Assembly: GCA_012295275.1 (NCBI GenBank)
Contig: CM022667.1
Location: 22,264,672 to 22,328,671 of the forward strand
DNA: 64,000 nt
Origin: Chrysomallon squamiferum
Taxonomy: Eukaryota; Mollusca; Gastropoda; Neomphalida; Peltospiridae
Direction: 5' to 3'
Part shown: in pieces, positions 27,538 through 41,153 of the stretch
Layout of the letters: each line of letters starts with the position of its first letter
Position numbering within the stretch: the first letter of the stretch is position 1
Notes under the pieces: model-generated
Told to the model about the DNA's origin: nothing
Database searches by the model: none
What the model saw: only the letters and a program-made list of their open reading frames with translations
Made by a program: the position numbers and the translations under genes

Positions 27538-27883
27538 AAAAGGACTTTGATTTGAATTCTATTCTGTTGAGTTTAGGCGAAACTCCTGTCAAACTCCATT
27601 CACTAGCGCATTCCAGTAAATGAATGAAAGGACAGAAAAAAACCATCAGCTACAGTAACATTAAAATGACATCTTAATGTCTGAATCCTACACAGAGCGT
27701 GTGCAAATCTTGATTTTGTCACCCTTTACCATTGAAAGGAGAATGAATTGAAGGAGGAAATAATCCAATTTTATGAAAGTGATGAGAACAGTAGAATGTG
27801 TCTGGGAATGAAGGATACAGTGAGCATTTGAAACAAACATAGTGAGAAGGTTAAGCATCAGAAACACCTAGTTCTCTCAAATT

Positions 27884-28512
27884 TATGTGAACTTTATGCA
27901 TACATGTAGGCCTACAATGTCTTACTCGATGATCAAGAAAGATGGTGATCCCTAGCATCCGGAGTTGATCATTCAGGTTTTAGTTAATCAGATGTTAATG
28001 GCTGAAAATGTGTTATTTTCATGTATGTGCATTTTTTAAATCTATATTGTGGCTAAACAAAAAATATTACACCCAGGAAACTTTTATATGTTTTAGTTAA
28101 CATGTGGGAGATTAAATTTCAATAAAGGTCATCTCAAGATCACGTGATCCACACGGTCAATTTCAAGGTCATAGCAAAGGTCAAAAGGTCAAGGTACTCC
28201 AATATTTTCCAAACTAAACAAAAATGGCAGATTTGGTATCCTTGTCATTTTGCCTTTCTAACAATACCAATTTTATGAAGATTGGCCCAGTAGTTCCTGA
28301 GATATGAGGGTTCTAAGGTTGGTGGTCACACCCATTTTTGGCAAAAATCTCAAAATTCCGTGGGCCGTATCTCCCACACCACTGGTCTGATTGGGCTAAT
28401 ATTTCAGATTTGGGATCCCAGTCAACAAATATACCAAGTTTTATAAAAATCTGAGACGGTCGGGTTTAAATTTCTTTTTTTTTTGGGTGATTTGACACGG
28501 AATGACCCTATA
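27884..28512 (-). repeat. Right terminal inverted repeat
   Basis: Mirror of the left arm. It keeps a segment (around 28262-28300 on this strand) deleted from the left arm, so it is the fuller copy. Confidence 0.85.
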
Positions 28513-28544
28513 GTATATAAAAAAAGAAGTATTTTTGGTAGAGA

Positions 28545-28690
28545 AACGAGTATCTCATACACTCATTACAGAGACTACAGAGACAGCATCTCATACAGAT
28601 GATTTCTTGTACAGACAGTATCTCATACAAACAGTATATTATTCAGACAATATCTTGTGCATGCAGTATCTCAGAGACAATATCTCATGG
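28545..28690 (+). repeat. Degenerate ~20-bp minisatellite
   Basis: Variants of CAGTATCTCATACAGACA repeat about seven times (TATCTCATAC, CATCTCATACAG, AGTATCTCATAC, CAATATCTTGTG, AGTATCTCAGAG, AATATCTCATGG), directly beside the right end of the inverted-repeat transposon. Confidence 0.75.
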
Positions 28691-29250
28691 TAGCCATATA
28701 TCACATTTATAATGATTCTTATAATTTTTTTTCATCAATCTGACGGATAGTTGTATCATTTGCATGCTTTGTTCAAGTTTGCTACAAAGGAGTGGTTTTG
28801 TTTTTATGTTTGTCCTGGTGCAGTTTTTTTGGTCACCATATTTAACAAGCCAATTTTTCAAAGTGATCATCTTACCCAGATATCATCTGAAAAAAAATCA
28901 AAGTTACTCTAGTTACTCCTAATGATGCCTCTGCAGCAAGAGGGTTTTTTATTGGAGTATTATAACTTTTAGTTAAGTTGAAAAATAAAATTTATTCGTG
29001 CAATATTGCTACGTACACGTATATTAATATCATTACTCAACAACTAGGTTTTGCTTAACAAAGTACAGTATTATATCAGAGTTCAGTATTACAATTATCA
29101 CATTATTATCACATTTAAGAATACAGTATACACTGCATTAGTTGGTTCTGGTTACCATGAGGTTTGCAGTGGATGTTGTGACCAACAATTATGAATTGTT
29201 TTTGTAAGCAGGATTTAATTGATTGTCATCATCAAACACCAAGGGAATTT

Positions 29251-29372
29251 TGTGTGTGTGTGTGTGTGTGTGTGAGGACATATAGGTATGTATGTGTATA
29301 AACAGTCAGTCAAAACAAATATAAATAAAAAATCCCCACAAATGCATATATATGTGTGTGTGTGTGTGTGTG
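29251..29372. repeat. Two (GT)n microsatellites
   Basis: GT runs at about 29251-29273 and 29353-29372, separated by unique sequence. Confidence 0.9.
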
Positions 29373-32300
29373 TATGTATGCTACCATGCGTACATAGATG
29401 TATGAGTAAGTTCATACATACAGGCACATTCATACAGATGCACCTAATGTTAACATGCATACCATAGTTAAAATATTGTCCAGAATAATATTCTGTCATT
29501 TCAAACATAGCATATAAAAATATTATATATAAATATGTACTTGGGAGGTTGTGTTTTTTTACATTTGTTCTGATTAATTATGACCTGACAACAATTGTTA
29601 AATAGGATATTATTTCTGACATTAAATCATTATTTCAAATATTATTCTTGCACTGGTTTTTATGTGCTATTATGAATTGTTGTAAGCAAGACTTTCCTAC
29701 CAATAACTAAATGTCAATAAGCAATAATAAAAAAAAATTCCAGTGCATTTGTTTTCCAAATTTACATAGTGCCATTTCTTCCAGATGCCATTTTTTCCAG
29801 TGACATATTTTCTGGTGCCATTTGTTTCCATACCTCAACATTATATATGACTGTATACCTCAGTGTAACACATACAACCTCTAGAAATACTAACATGTCA
29901 ATGTCTTGCATGAAGACAATGATATAGTTGTTCATTTTTAAGGTTAAAGTTTGCTTTAAATAAAAATACCAGTGCCACTCTTGAAATTTGGAAAGCATTA
30001 CAAGTAAGAGGGATTTTACTAGTCATTTGTAATATGGTCTTCTTTGTATATAGTTATTGCTGATTCATGTGCGTTTGCATTTTATTTTATAATGCACCAA
30101 ATATTCTCAGTTTTAATATGTGCAGCTGTTATTATTCATAGAGGAATATGGTGAATATTTTGATGTGATACATGCAGTGATTAATATACAAGATTTATTA
30201 GTTTACCATACATTTCACAGACGTTTGGTTGTGAAAAATTGTGTGTTTATATATTATGGTTTGGAAATTTTGTAAGACAAACATAAACCACCTCCATTAA
30301 TGTTCAGTTAATCCACATTGTGCCAGTAGAAATAAAGAATCAAACATATTTAATTTACCAGATTACAAGATAATTAATTACAGTTTTGGATGTTTTGTAT
30401 TAACCTGAATATATTTGAAATATCCATATGCTTACATTATTTGATTTTATATGCAGATAGTATTTTTTAAGAGACATGTTTCCACTGTAGACCATTTTAA
30501 CTTGGCACTTGTGAAAACAACCTGTCAGCAACATTGTTCATGTAATAGGTAAACAGTAAGATCCTTGAAACTTCAGCAAATCAGAATAGGACAGTATGTT
30601 GGCTGAAATTTCCCAATGAATGGTAAATTATTGCTTCAAATACCAAGAAATAATTAACTATCTTTATTCACATTTCTTTGCATTGGCTCATGCTTCAGGT
30701 TATAAGAGTTTTCAACTTGCAGCAAATGTGGTCTGTTTTTTTTAGGGGGTTTATTATTCTTATTTATTTTCTGTCTGCAGCCATGATGATGGATGATAAC
30801 CATAAAGTTTCATTACAAATTCTCATTACTGATTCTGTATTAATCACTGTTATTAATACAGGATTGAAAATGCTCTGCAGGTTGACAAAGACAATCATCA
30901 GTGTAAATACAACGAAAGAACAGCAGATTTGAAAGCAGTACTGAATAAATCAAGCATTCAGGTTGGGCTGACCTGCTGTGCTTTATAGTGCCAGCTCATC
31001 TGGTCACTGGGTCAGTCTGTCTGGCATGTGTTAGTTGTTTGATCAGTGATGGTCACTTACACTGACTGCATGTTACCTTGTCTGGCTTATTTATTTAGCA
31101 GATAATTTAATTTCATCCTTTTTAATTTCTGTTTTATAACAATAACATTAATTTGCTGATAAAAACAACAACAGCAGTAAGAAATATTGATTTAACTAAA
31201 ATATGGCATGATTGGTTCAAGGATAGGAAGGGATGACGTGTTCAGAAAAGTAGAAGATATTTTATTATTATTATTTCTATTTTAGAGCTGCTGTAGTTGA
31301 TGTCTGCCTGACATTAATTGCCAAATTCTTAAGTATTCAGAGATGAATTGACTGAATTTAAAAAAAAAGAAAAAGAATGTAAATCCTGGTATAAATGTCT
31401 TACAATGTCTTAATACTAAATATCCTGAAAAGTATTTTATATATAACTTGAATTATCTGAATATATTTAAATTGATATCTATACGTTTAAACACATTTCC
31501 TTTTTTTACATACTGCATACTGAATATTTATAATTTTATTTGATAAAAAATGTTAAATCAGTCCAAATTGTGTGTTTGTAACTGTAGCTTAGTCCAAATT
31601 TAACTGGAAATGTATGAGTACACAGTTAAATTTTGAATAAGTAATACTCATTCACAATTTTTATTTTAGCAGTAAACATGTAGTAATTTCAGTTCAGTTA
31701 TAAAAATAATTTAATGTGGTTTAATTGATTAATGTGCCTTCAGTATTCATCAGACCTATAAAATAAAGAAATAGTGTTGACATTCATTCAGCATATTATT
31801 TAATTCTATGGTATCACCAGTTCTTTTTTGTTTTGGATCAGTGGACTTTTTATGTATTGTTTCCCCTAGACAGAAAAGAACAAACCATGTTTTTTGTTAA
31901 GCCAGTTGAGGGGCATTGGCAAAAATAGTAATTAATATTTAAACAAATATTTTGAATCTTCAGGAAGAGATCATATTGCCATGCACTAGTGTAAAGGACT
32001 TAGACTGATGATATTTAATATGATATTTACAACTCTATAAATTACTACCTCATCATAGCATTATAGAAATTCAAGCAAATGTAGCTTCTTAATTTTAGTA
32101 TTCTGATTGGGAAATGCAATGAATGTTGGCCTAAGATCTGTTAATACTAATTAGGTGTCAAAGTTAGAAGCTAAAAAAAGTTCAAAATCGATGAAGAGGA
32201 TAGAGATTTTGTGCCATTTAATTAGTCAAATTAGATGAATCATAGACAGAATTTAAGCAGCTGGTAGAGTTCAGTGGTTTCTGGTTAAAAAATAAATAAA

Positions 32301-32575
32301 ATAAAATTATGGAATTTTAAATGACATGTTTCTTTTATCCTGTTGTAAAATTTAAAAACAGCATAGAAAAATCATGACTAAAAACAATAAAAATGCCTGA
32401 TTCAATGTATAAGAAGCTCTGATGTAGTTATAAAGCAGCTAAATTAGAATTAATTTAAAAGCTGTTATACCTTGTTTTTATTATTATTATGACCAAGCTG
32501 CTCTGTGCCTAATCAAGATTTCAGTATCCTGTTATCTATCATATGACTTAATAACGGATTTTTCTATGCTGATAT

Positions 32576-32579
<4 letters not shown>

Positions 32580-32625
<46 letters not shown>
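32580..32625. repeat. (GA)n microsatellite
   Basis: Pure GA run of about 46 bases. Confidence 0.95.
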
Positions 32626-32627
<2 letters not shown>

Positions 32628-33031
32628 AAAATAAAACATCCAAATGACAAAACAAATTTAAACCAAATTATATATGGCTGTCAGGTTTATAATAATTACA
32701 TCTTTGTGAAAACTGTTGAACACAGTGTTACATATTAGTAGTTTCATTTAACTAGTTTGGTTGCACTATGAATATTTCTAATTGACACAGTAGAAAAGTA
32801 CTAATGTCATTACAAAATGTTCTGTTCTGAAGTAACTAATATTATTTCAAGTTATTTTTTGTTTTTTGCTGGTCTGACTAGGAGGCTAGACATCAAGAAA
32901 GACATAAAACAAAAGAGAAATAAGTATTTTTCTTTTACAATATAGTTTCAGTAGTGTATATAATTTTTTTTTACATCAACAGGTAATTAATGTAACTAAA
33001 TTTTTATTAAGGGAACTTAAAAAAATTATTG

Positions 33032-33035
<4 letters not shown>

Positions 33036-33066
<31 letters not shown>
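33036..33066. repeat. (ATT)n microsatellite
   Basis: ATT run, followed shortly by GAAGAAGAAGAAG at about 33098. Confidence 0.93.
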
Positions 33067-33067
<1 letters not shown>

Positions 33068-35078
33068 GATAAAGAGAAAAAGAAGTATAACAGAAGGAGA
33101 AGAAGAAGAAAACAATAGCAAACATATACACATACACAAAAAAAACCAATTCTGGAAATAACGTTTTTGAAATTGTCAGATTTTCAGTCTGTGTAGTGTT
33201 AGGAAAGCTAGGTTGCAGATGCTCTGGATTATGATAGCACTGGTATTTTGGCAGGTTTATAATTCCACAAGTTGTTTGTACAATGGCTAGACAGCAAAGT
33301 TGCTTCATCAATGAAAAAATGACTTTATCCAGACAAAATAAATATGAAATGTTTTTTATTTGTTTGGTATTTGTTTATTAATAAAAATAATTACAGCCCA
33401 GCAATAACTAGAATGTATTGTATATGCATACATAATACTAATAAAACAACAGTTTTAGAAAGCCCATATGACATCAGTAGTGATTAATGGCTGATTATTG
33501 CTGTATTTATAAATGTTAAAAACATGTTAAATTAAATTTAATATTGTAAAAATTATGTTTCCATAATCACTGCAAGTTTGATCAGTGGCCTGAATTTTAA
33601 ATGCCATTTTAAAAATTCCTTATACATAAAAATGTGAATAACAGTAGAGAATGTTAGTTTTATTGTGGTACATTAATAAAACTATGTAAACATCATTTAT
33701 TATTAGTTTATATTTGAACAGCTATAAAGTTTGTCTGTGCTTTAAATTTATAAATTGAGATTAGCTACAAATATATTTTACATGCTTTATTAAGACTTCA
33801 GTCTATTTTTATTAGTGACAGAGTTTGGCATTAGTTCTTTCGGAAAGAACATTTGTTGCTAATTTTTAAAATGTGTGTTCAAAACTCTAGCTTAATTGTC
33901 ATGATTTTGGATTGACATTTAAAAGCCTTAAGTTACCAGACTAACATATTCTGAACAATCCAGTCCACAACATTATGTAATTTTATTAAGGTTTACATAA
34001 TATGAAATATGTACTTACTCTATGTACTTACTGTTTTAAGAAAGATGTCTGTTGTCTGACAAGGAGGCTTGAAATCAAATTATATTGTGTAGTACTTGAT
34101 AATAAAATTATTCTCCTTTGACAATACACACACTAATGAGTAACAGTACATTTTATTTGATCTCTTTGATAATTTGATACATTTTCTGAAACTTATTGAC
34201 AGTCCATCCATGTCATCAGACTGCCTATCAATACCCCCACCTATTCTGATGAGTAATTCAGTCATTTTATCTCTGGTTGTTTTCACCCTCTAATGGTTTC
34301 TTCTTAACAAGTCTGAGTCCTATGGACAGTCTAGCCCTGTCTCAGCAGTCCATGCAGAAAAATATTATTGATCAGGTAAATGTCATGTTTATATCTGTCT
34401 GGGTCGCAGATGGCATAAGCCCCATCGCCCCCCACACATCCTTTATGTCTGAGGTTTTTCTGCTTGTATATTTTACCATTTGCTGTGCTGAAAATACCAT
34501 GATGGAGAGAATTACTAAATTATAATAATAAAGTAAAAGAAAGGTTAAAAAAAGAAGAAGCAGCATTTAAGAAATTTATCATATAAATAGAGATGTACAA
34601 CTAAAATTATTATTTTAAATATGTAAGCTGTACATATTCATTGTAAAATAAGAATAATTTAAAATGACAGTCTTTTAAAAATTCCATTAATAATATATAT
34701 TCGTTATTAATTACCTGGAAAAGTACGTTTTCTTATATTTTCTTTTTCTTTTTAATGAACCATCTAAAATAAGGTTCCATAATTTTTCTGAAGCTGTTAT
34801 TTTTTTTCTAGCACTGGTTGAAATCACAATTTTTTGTGTTTTGTTCTATAACAGTAGGTTTGTGTTTGCCAATCAAACTACAAAGGAAAAGTTGGCTGTC
34901 ATATTCTGCTGTGCACACACAGCCTGGTTGTTCTTCAGCAGACTTTACTTATTGTCTTGACAAATAGGCAGATGAATACAAATGTCAATTTTTGTCCGAG
35001 TTTCACTGATTTTGAAAGACATTTTCTGATATGCACATTTATAGTTACTTGTGCACCTAGGTATATGAAAATATGTCT

Positions 35079-35119
35079 GTGTGTGTGCTTGTGTGTGTGT
35101 ATGTGTGTGTGTGTGTGTT
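35079..35119. repeat. (GT)n microsatellite
   Basis: Interrupted GT run. Confidence 0.9.
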
Positions 35120-36904
35120 TATGGATGTGTGTATATCAGCTGCAAATGAATATGAATGAAATATGATATAAACTTTACTTTTATTGATTGTAATGACATA
35201 TGCATTAAAATGCATTCTCAAAAATATTTACAGAGATTTGTTTAATCAATATGCTATAATTATTTCTGCATAATTATTGAGAAAACAAAGATGATAATGC
35301 ATGTTCATTTAATTAATATGTAGGGAGAAACAAAGACATGAAAAATGTCTGATGCATGACAACAATGACATTTTAACAATATTTCTATCAATTCTTTACA
35401 AGAATTTTTTTAAATACTTTGAAATAATGCTATTAATAAATTATTAATGAGAAAATGTGAATTTATCTTCAGGTTTTATCTTCCTGTTCACTTTGCCATT
35501 TCACCACATCCCAGCATTAACATATCATTTATGCTTTCGTGCAACTTCCTCTGTTGTCTTATTGTGCTTACTAAGCTATAAATCTTCTGTTTTCCTAAAG
35601 AAAGAGCTTTACTTCATTGGTAGTGGAGGGGTGTGGGAAATCACTGTCCTCGACCTGTCTGTAAAGGTTCATTTAAATTGCTATTTCCAATAAAGTTCAC
35701 AGTTGACTTACAGAAGTATCACTCATCTGAAACTGTTTTCTTCACTCCTGTCAATATTAATCAAAGATACTGTTTGCCTGATTCTAATGAATTGTACCTC
35801 AATAACTCTGACAGGCCTTGCAACAGATGGGCCAAACAGGCAACAAATTAGCATCAATTTTTTATGAGCAAACTAACTGGTATGACACTTCATTGTGGGC
35901 AGAGAATGGTTCAGTATAACTGTCCTTACACTGTGATTCTGGCACCTAAAACACCTTGACCATACATGTATGCTGACCACATAGTGTATTGACAAGTAGC
36001 AACTTTCATTTGCTTGGTTTTTGTTATCAGCTGTGTTCATTCCATTTGGTGATCAACAAAAATATTGAGCTGTCATGTATGAATCTTAATAATTTGATGA
36101 TGATCTCTTTGACCATTTTCGTTGGTTGTTACTTTAAGAGTTCAGAAGATGTTGGTGCTATTTGTTTGTTCCTTCACTTTACCATATTTTTATGATCTTT
36201 TTTAAAACAAAAATGCAAACAAAAGTTAATTATGTGTGTGCGTGTGTGTGTGTGTGCAATCTAGCCTGTGAGAGAGAAAAACATGCATAGCAGACAGCAG
36301 TGAATACTAAAAGAACTTTTAAAATTGCCAAAACAATAACAATAATTGAAAAAAAAAATAGTATCCTGAAGCAAACAATAAAATGAAGTAAAAAATCCAT
36401 AAATAAAAAGGTCATAATAACTGCCCAAAGGCAAGTAAAATATAATAACAGAGAGAAAATGTCTTTCTTTGGGTAAAATTTTATAATCTTATCAAAGTCT
36501 CTGTGTCTTTTTGCAGTTTTTTGTTTGTTCCCTAATCAGTGCAATGGTGATCTTTTTTTTTTTTTTTTTTCTTAACTTCAGTTCCTCATTTTTATTTTTT
36601 ATTCACTTTTTTTATTAGCAGGAGCCTGAAACATTTCTTCAGATGTCAACTTGACCAAGGCAGGACTAGTTTAATTTTAAACATTTTTATGATTCCTATT
36701 ACTACCTAGAGCTGTTCTTGTATCTGTTTGCATTTATTTTCAAAATACATAATTTTATATATCCACATTATTACTGGTTTGTTTATTTTCTCATTTTTCT
36801 TTTTGATATGTATTATTTTGAACTATTTTTCATAATTGTGGGATGCTGTATTACATATAAAATACTTTTTGTAAAATTATTTTGTGCATTGTATAACATC
36901 TGTT

Positions 36905-36906
<2 letters not shown>

Positions 36907-36975
<69 letters not shown>
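36907..36975. repeat. (CA)n microsatellite
   Basis: The longest CA run in the window, about 69 bases without interruption. Confidence 0.97.
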
Positions 36976-36979
<4 letters not shown>

Positions 36980-39166
36980 GTCATACATGAATATTAAAAA
37001 AAAAAAAAACACTCAGTATTTTAAACCTGATTCCAAAATATCACATACTTACATTTCATTTTATTTTTTTGGTATAGTCATCACTTCACCAAATTGTCTG
37101 TATTTGCTCAGTTTATATAAAAGTTTATTATTATTATTATTGGCATCATTGATTTTTATTACATATTTTATTCCATATTTCCTTCCCTCTATGGAGAATG
37201 GCTCACAGTATTTAGTATTGATTCCAGCATATGGTGTTTTATTATTATTCATATTGTGTAAGACGGTTATGGCAGAGTTGTGTCATATTGATCATACAAT
37301 CAATACCAGACAGGATCGACCAAATTGCATCAATTTGCGTCAGAGGTTTGTTGTGCTGTCTACAGAATTGATGCATTACAGTACTGGAGAAAACTAATGC
37401 TTTTCTGAAATGTATTTTATCTGTACTAGACAGGGGTCTTCAGTGCTGCTTGATATTATGTGTGTTGTGCACATTTTCCCACTACACTTCATTTTACACA
37501 CTGATAACATTCACTCAGACAATACTGAACAATAGTTCATCCACACACACATCATTGCTTTGAAACTACAGTTATTTTTTCTTCTTCTAGTATCAGTTGT
37601 ATTTTTTTTTTCTATAGTAAACAAACATTTAAAAAATATTTTTTAATTTTATGTCAGTATTATAACAATATTATAGCTTATAATTAAAATAAAATATCAT
37701 TTGACATAGACTAAAGGAAACAACACATTCACATTTCAAGACTGCTGATAAGTTTTTTTAATACTGACATTTAAAGGGTATGATAGTCTGTAAGGATAAT
37801 TTTATGGCAGGATATATTTATCTTGACACATAACTGGATATATCAACCTATATGATGTAACTGTAAGTAATACCTTTCACAGAACCTATGATACTGATTT
37901 GTCATCAGTAATTGATATGCTTCAGATGTTTGTTATTTAAGATGACTTGAAATATAGAACTATGCTGTCACAATTAGTACCATTCCAAACATCTTTCTCT
38001 TTATCATTGTCTGTCTGTCTTTTACTTGCAAATTAATTTGTATAATTCAAGTCAGATTTGGATGGCAAATTCTTTGAAGTCTTGCTCCTGTAACAGCTGA
38101 CTTTCTGTATAAAATAATAATACATTTTTATTTAGCTGTCATAATGTCATTTCTTAATGCATATGGTTCATGTGTTCAACTCTGCAGAATAGTTCAAAAA
38201 TACATTAATGGATAGATTGCCCTGTCACCATTAAACACTTAGATGTTTAAAACTTGATGTTTGAAATTCCTTTAGTTTTTCTTTTATTTGCCTTAAATTA
38301 TTTATAAAACTTATATATATTTATTTATTTAATACTGCTCTGTTAATGAGAACTGAGTAATTACTAAAAAATTAAATAAAATCATTTAGACAGGCTAATG
38401 ACATAGTCTGGATTTTTCTTAGTGATAAACATGTGATAAAGTTATGTAGGCTGGACACAGATATTGGTACTTTATTACAATGATCATGAGCTTCAAACAA
38501 AATAATTGACAAGACATGCATTTTGTGCCTGTTTTTATTCACACAAGGAACCAGCCAGACAAGCCACTTAGATGTAATTAGCACTGAAGGTTAGATTGAA
38601 AAAGCTCCATTAGGTGCATGGCATGTATAAATTATATTTCTGCAGTTTCATGCAGATGAATGAATATCTTCTTTTCTATGTGGTGTAAGACAAATTCATC
38701 AACTTATAGTACATACCAGGTTAATATTAGAAGTAATGAAAAAAATCGTGATTTTCAGAAAAGTCTCTTTTATAATGAAAATATTTTTCTAGAGAAAGGC
38801 TCCCTATATTCATACACACAACAAACACACACATGTCTTATACATACACATGCAACTATGACTAGAGGTAGTGCATTACCCAGAAAATTCTGGTTTTTTA
38901 TTTGGTTTTATCCACACACACACACACACATTTGTGCTGCAGATAGTAGATACTGAAGAGTCAATACTAATTAAATGTCTGGCTGATAGGAAAGAGAGAT
39001 TGTCAATTTTTAATTTACTCTGGCCTTTGACAAATTATCTGCCCCACCAGTTTCACTGTGTTTTGCAGGAAATCTGTCTGTAGTATTTTGTCTGACATCT
39101 TAGAATTTGTAACCAGTAAAACATCAGTTTTATTTGTATCCATTTTCTAGTGATATATATGTGTGG

Positions 39167-39170
<4 letters not shown>

Positions 39171-39213
<43 letters not shown>
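39171..39213. repeat. (GT)n microsatellite
   Basis: Pure GT run of about 42 bases. Confidence 0.95.
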
Positions 39214-39214
<1 letters not shown>

Positions 39215-40483
39215 AAAAAAAATTAATTGGAAAAAACTGATGTTTTTATAATGATGATATTATGAGGGAGTAGGAGAAACAAAATTGACTTGTATTTAGT
39301 AGGTTTTAATTGAAAATGAATTACAAGAAAAAGAAAATGATAAGAAAAACAATTTGTAATAATCCATAATTTTCAATAGCTTGCTGATTTCTTCTTTCAT
39401 TCATGACACTATATATGTATGTTGATAAGTTGGATAAACTAGTGAAAGAGTCTGTAAGATTTAAGACATCATGGAATTCAAATTTAATAGACAGTTATTT
39501 ATAATTTCTAAAAACTAATAATAAACCAGAATATTATGACAAAAAAATAAATACAGGAAAAACAAAATTTCAAATCTTTTCATCATATGTATTCTTGATC
39601 TGTTTAAAAGAATAAAATAAGTCCAAGCACCCAACCACATTAATATAGAAGATAATTAGTACTTTGTAATGTCTGATAAGCTCGTAAATTGTTCAACTGG
39701 TGTGCCAAAACAGCACGTTCCTGTTATATATTTTTTAAATTATTTATTGCCAGCACAACTTTATATCAAGAGTCTGTCGCTATAATATTTCAAGGTGTTT
39801 CTGAAGGCAGCAAGCCAAAGAGGCAGTCACTGAGGGCCATATTTTATGGTCTGCAATTGATCACCCTGATAAGCCAATATACATGATAAGATTATGGCCT
39901 CTGGCATTCAGTGCATATCTTAGAGACTGGAGAACATGTCTTCCTCAGTCTTATAGTTTATGGATATGCTTTTGTTCTGTGCTGAAACACCAAGCAATGA
40001 ACCTTTTTTTTTTTTCAGTTAACGTTTTTATTTATATTATGGGGAGTTGACGAGGTCAGTGGACTGATTTAACTCTGGGCCCAGTCAAGAGAATGTTAGA
40101 TGACAGCAGCTAGCAGTGTGCAACTATTGGCTTATGCTCAGCTTGCATCATAAGTCAGATAGCCTGTCTTCCTTTCTCTGTATGGAAAATTGTAAAGTAG
40201 AGAGAAAAAGAAAGAAGAAAAAGGCAGGAATATTCAGCCCTATCTTCTGTACTTTGTGTGTCTTCCTGACTGGTTCTGACTGAAATGTGGAGCACTACAA
40301 CTGGGACAAGGTGCTCCCTTTTTGTTGCTTTTTGTAAACGTGTGATATGTCTATTATTCTAATGTGTCTGGAAACCAGTGGGCTGTTGTCAGCTGCAGAC
40401 AAGCTTTGTGACCTACAACTGACGAGTAGCGTGTGCATAGACTGACTCAGGCTGCTTAGCTACATGCAGCCATTTACCTCAGT

Positions 40484-40497
40484 CAGGTCATGACCTG
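40484..40497. promoter_or_regulatory. Palindromic nuclear-receptor element (IR0)
   Basis: CAGGTCATGACCTG contains AGGTCA and TGACCT with zero spacing, the arrangement known as the palindromic thyroid/retinoid response element. Binding is inferred. Confidence 0.4.
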
Positions 40498-40668
40498 CAC
40501 AGGATTAACTAGGTTTATGTGTGCTGATTAACCCAAATGACAGCCTTGCCTGTAAGATGGCTGGAGTGTATTTCTAAGGCAAGACATCAGGAGTTGTATT
40601 CCCTTGCTATCTAGATGCTGTTAGAGTAAAACTGTCAGCTCAGTCTGTGTGCTGTGTGGTACAGTCTG

Positions 40669-40676
40669 TGACGTCA
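40669..40676. promoter_or_regulatory. cAMP response element candidate
   Basis: TGACGTCA, the full palindromic CREB/ATF site. It stands out because CpG is rare in the surrounding DNA. Confidence 0.4.
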
Positions 40677-41153
40677 TTTGTGAAAGTGCACATGTGAAGG
40701 GCAAAACCACAATACACATGCACCCATCAATGCAGTTTATGGTGAAAACAACCTGTTGTGCAGTTGTGCAGCAGGTATGTGAAAAGAAAATCATTTTTAT
40801 AAAATATATTCTTATCACAGAACAGAGACATTTTGTCCTGTTTGAAATTCCTCTAGGATATGTTGTCATTCACTGTTAAAGGAAGGTAGACAGATATTAT
40901 GTAATAGCACTAAGGAAATCTTATCTAAAGATATGCTAAAGTAGACGTCTGCTTGTACATCTTGCCTGCAATTGGGTTAAAGTCTGACTTGTCTGCCTCT
41001 GCTGATCACAGTGACCTGCTGGTAATTTCAGCAGTGAATCCAAGTAGTTATGTGGATAGCCAGAACATTTTGTGTATGCGTCTTTCAGAATGTAAACTCA
41101 CTTGCCCCAGAGTTTGATAAAACTGAGGAAGTGAGTATATTTATCTGTATATA

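Larger units (their letters stand above)
25699..28512. mobile_element. DNA transposon with ~600 bp terminal inverted repeats
   Basis: The two ends are long, nearly identical inverted repeats: left 25699-26290 and right 27884-28512. Both outer tips read TATAGGGTCATTCCGTGTCA inward. TATA at each tip is its own complement, so it may be a 4-bp target duplication, or TA may be the duplication. The right arm has about 37 extra bases and a poly-A/T stretch that the left arm lacks. The 1.6 kb between the arms has no intact transposase. It holds only short frames, one with a cysteine-rich segment at 27205-27537. The family cannot be assigned from memory. I read it as a nonautonomous or decayed element inserted in the presumed first intron. 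Confidence 0.85.
40260..40774 (+). promoter_or_regulatory. Candidate regulatory island or alternative first exon
   Basis: This is the GC-richest noncoding stretch near the start codon. It has a perfect 14-base palindrome CAGGTCATGACCTG at 40484-40497, which contains AGGTCATGACCT, the inverted-repeat-zero hormone response element. It also has a full cAMP response element TGACGTCA at 40669-40676, and it ends at a good splice donor GCAG|GTATGTG (GT at 40775). It lies 1.5 kb before the ATG exon. It could be an enhancer or an alternative promoter whose noncoding exon splices to the ATG exon. No TATA box or transcript evidence is available. Confidence 0.35.

Noticed and set aside
36718-36990. 90-codon hydrophobic frame ending in a Thr-His repeat
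   Set aside because: T-rich intron DNA followed by the CA microsatellite; no start context or splice support.
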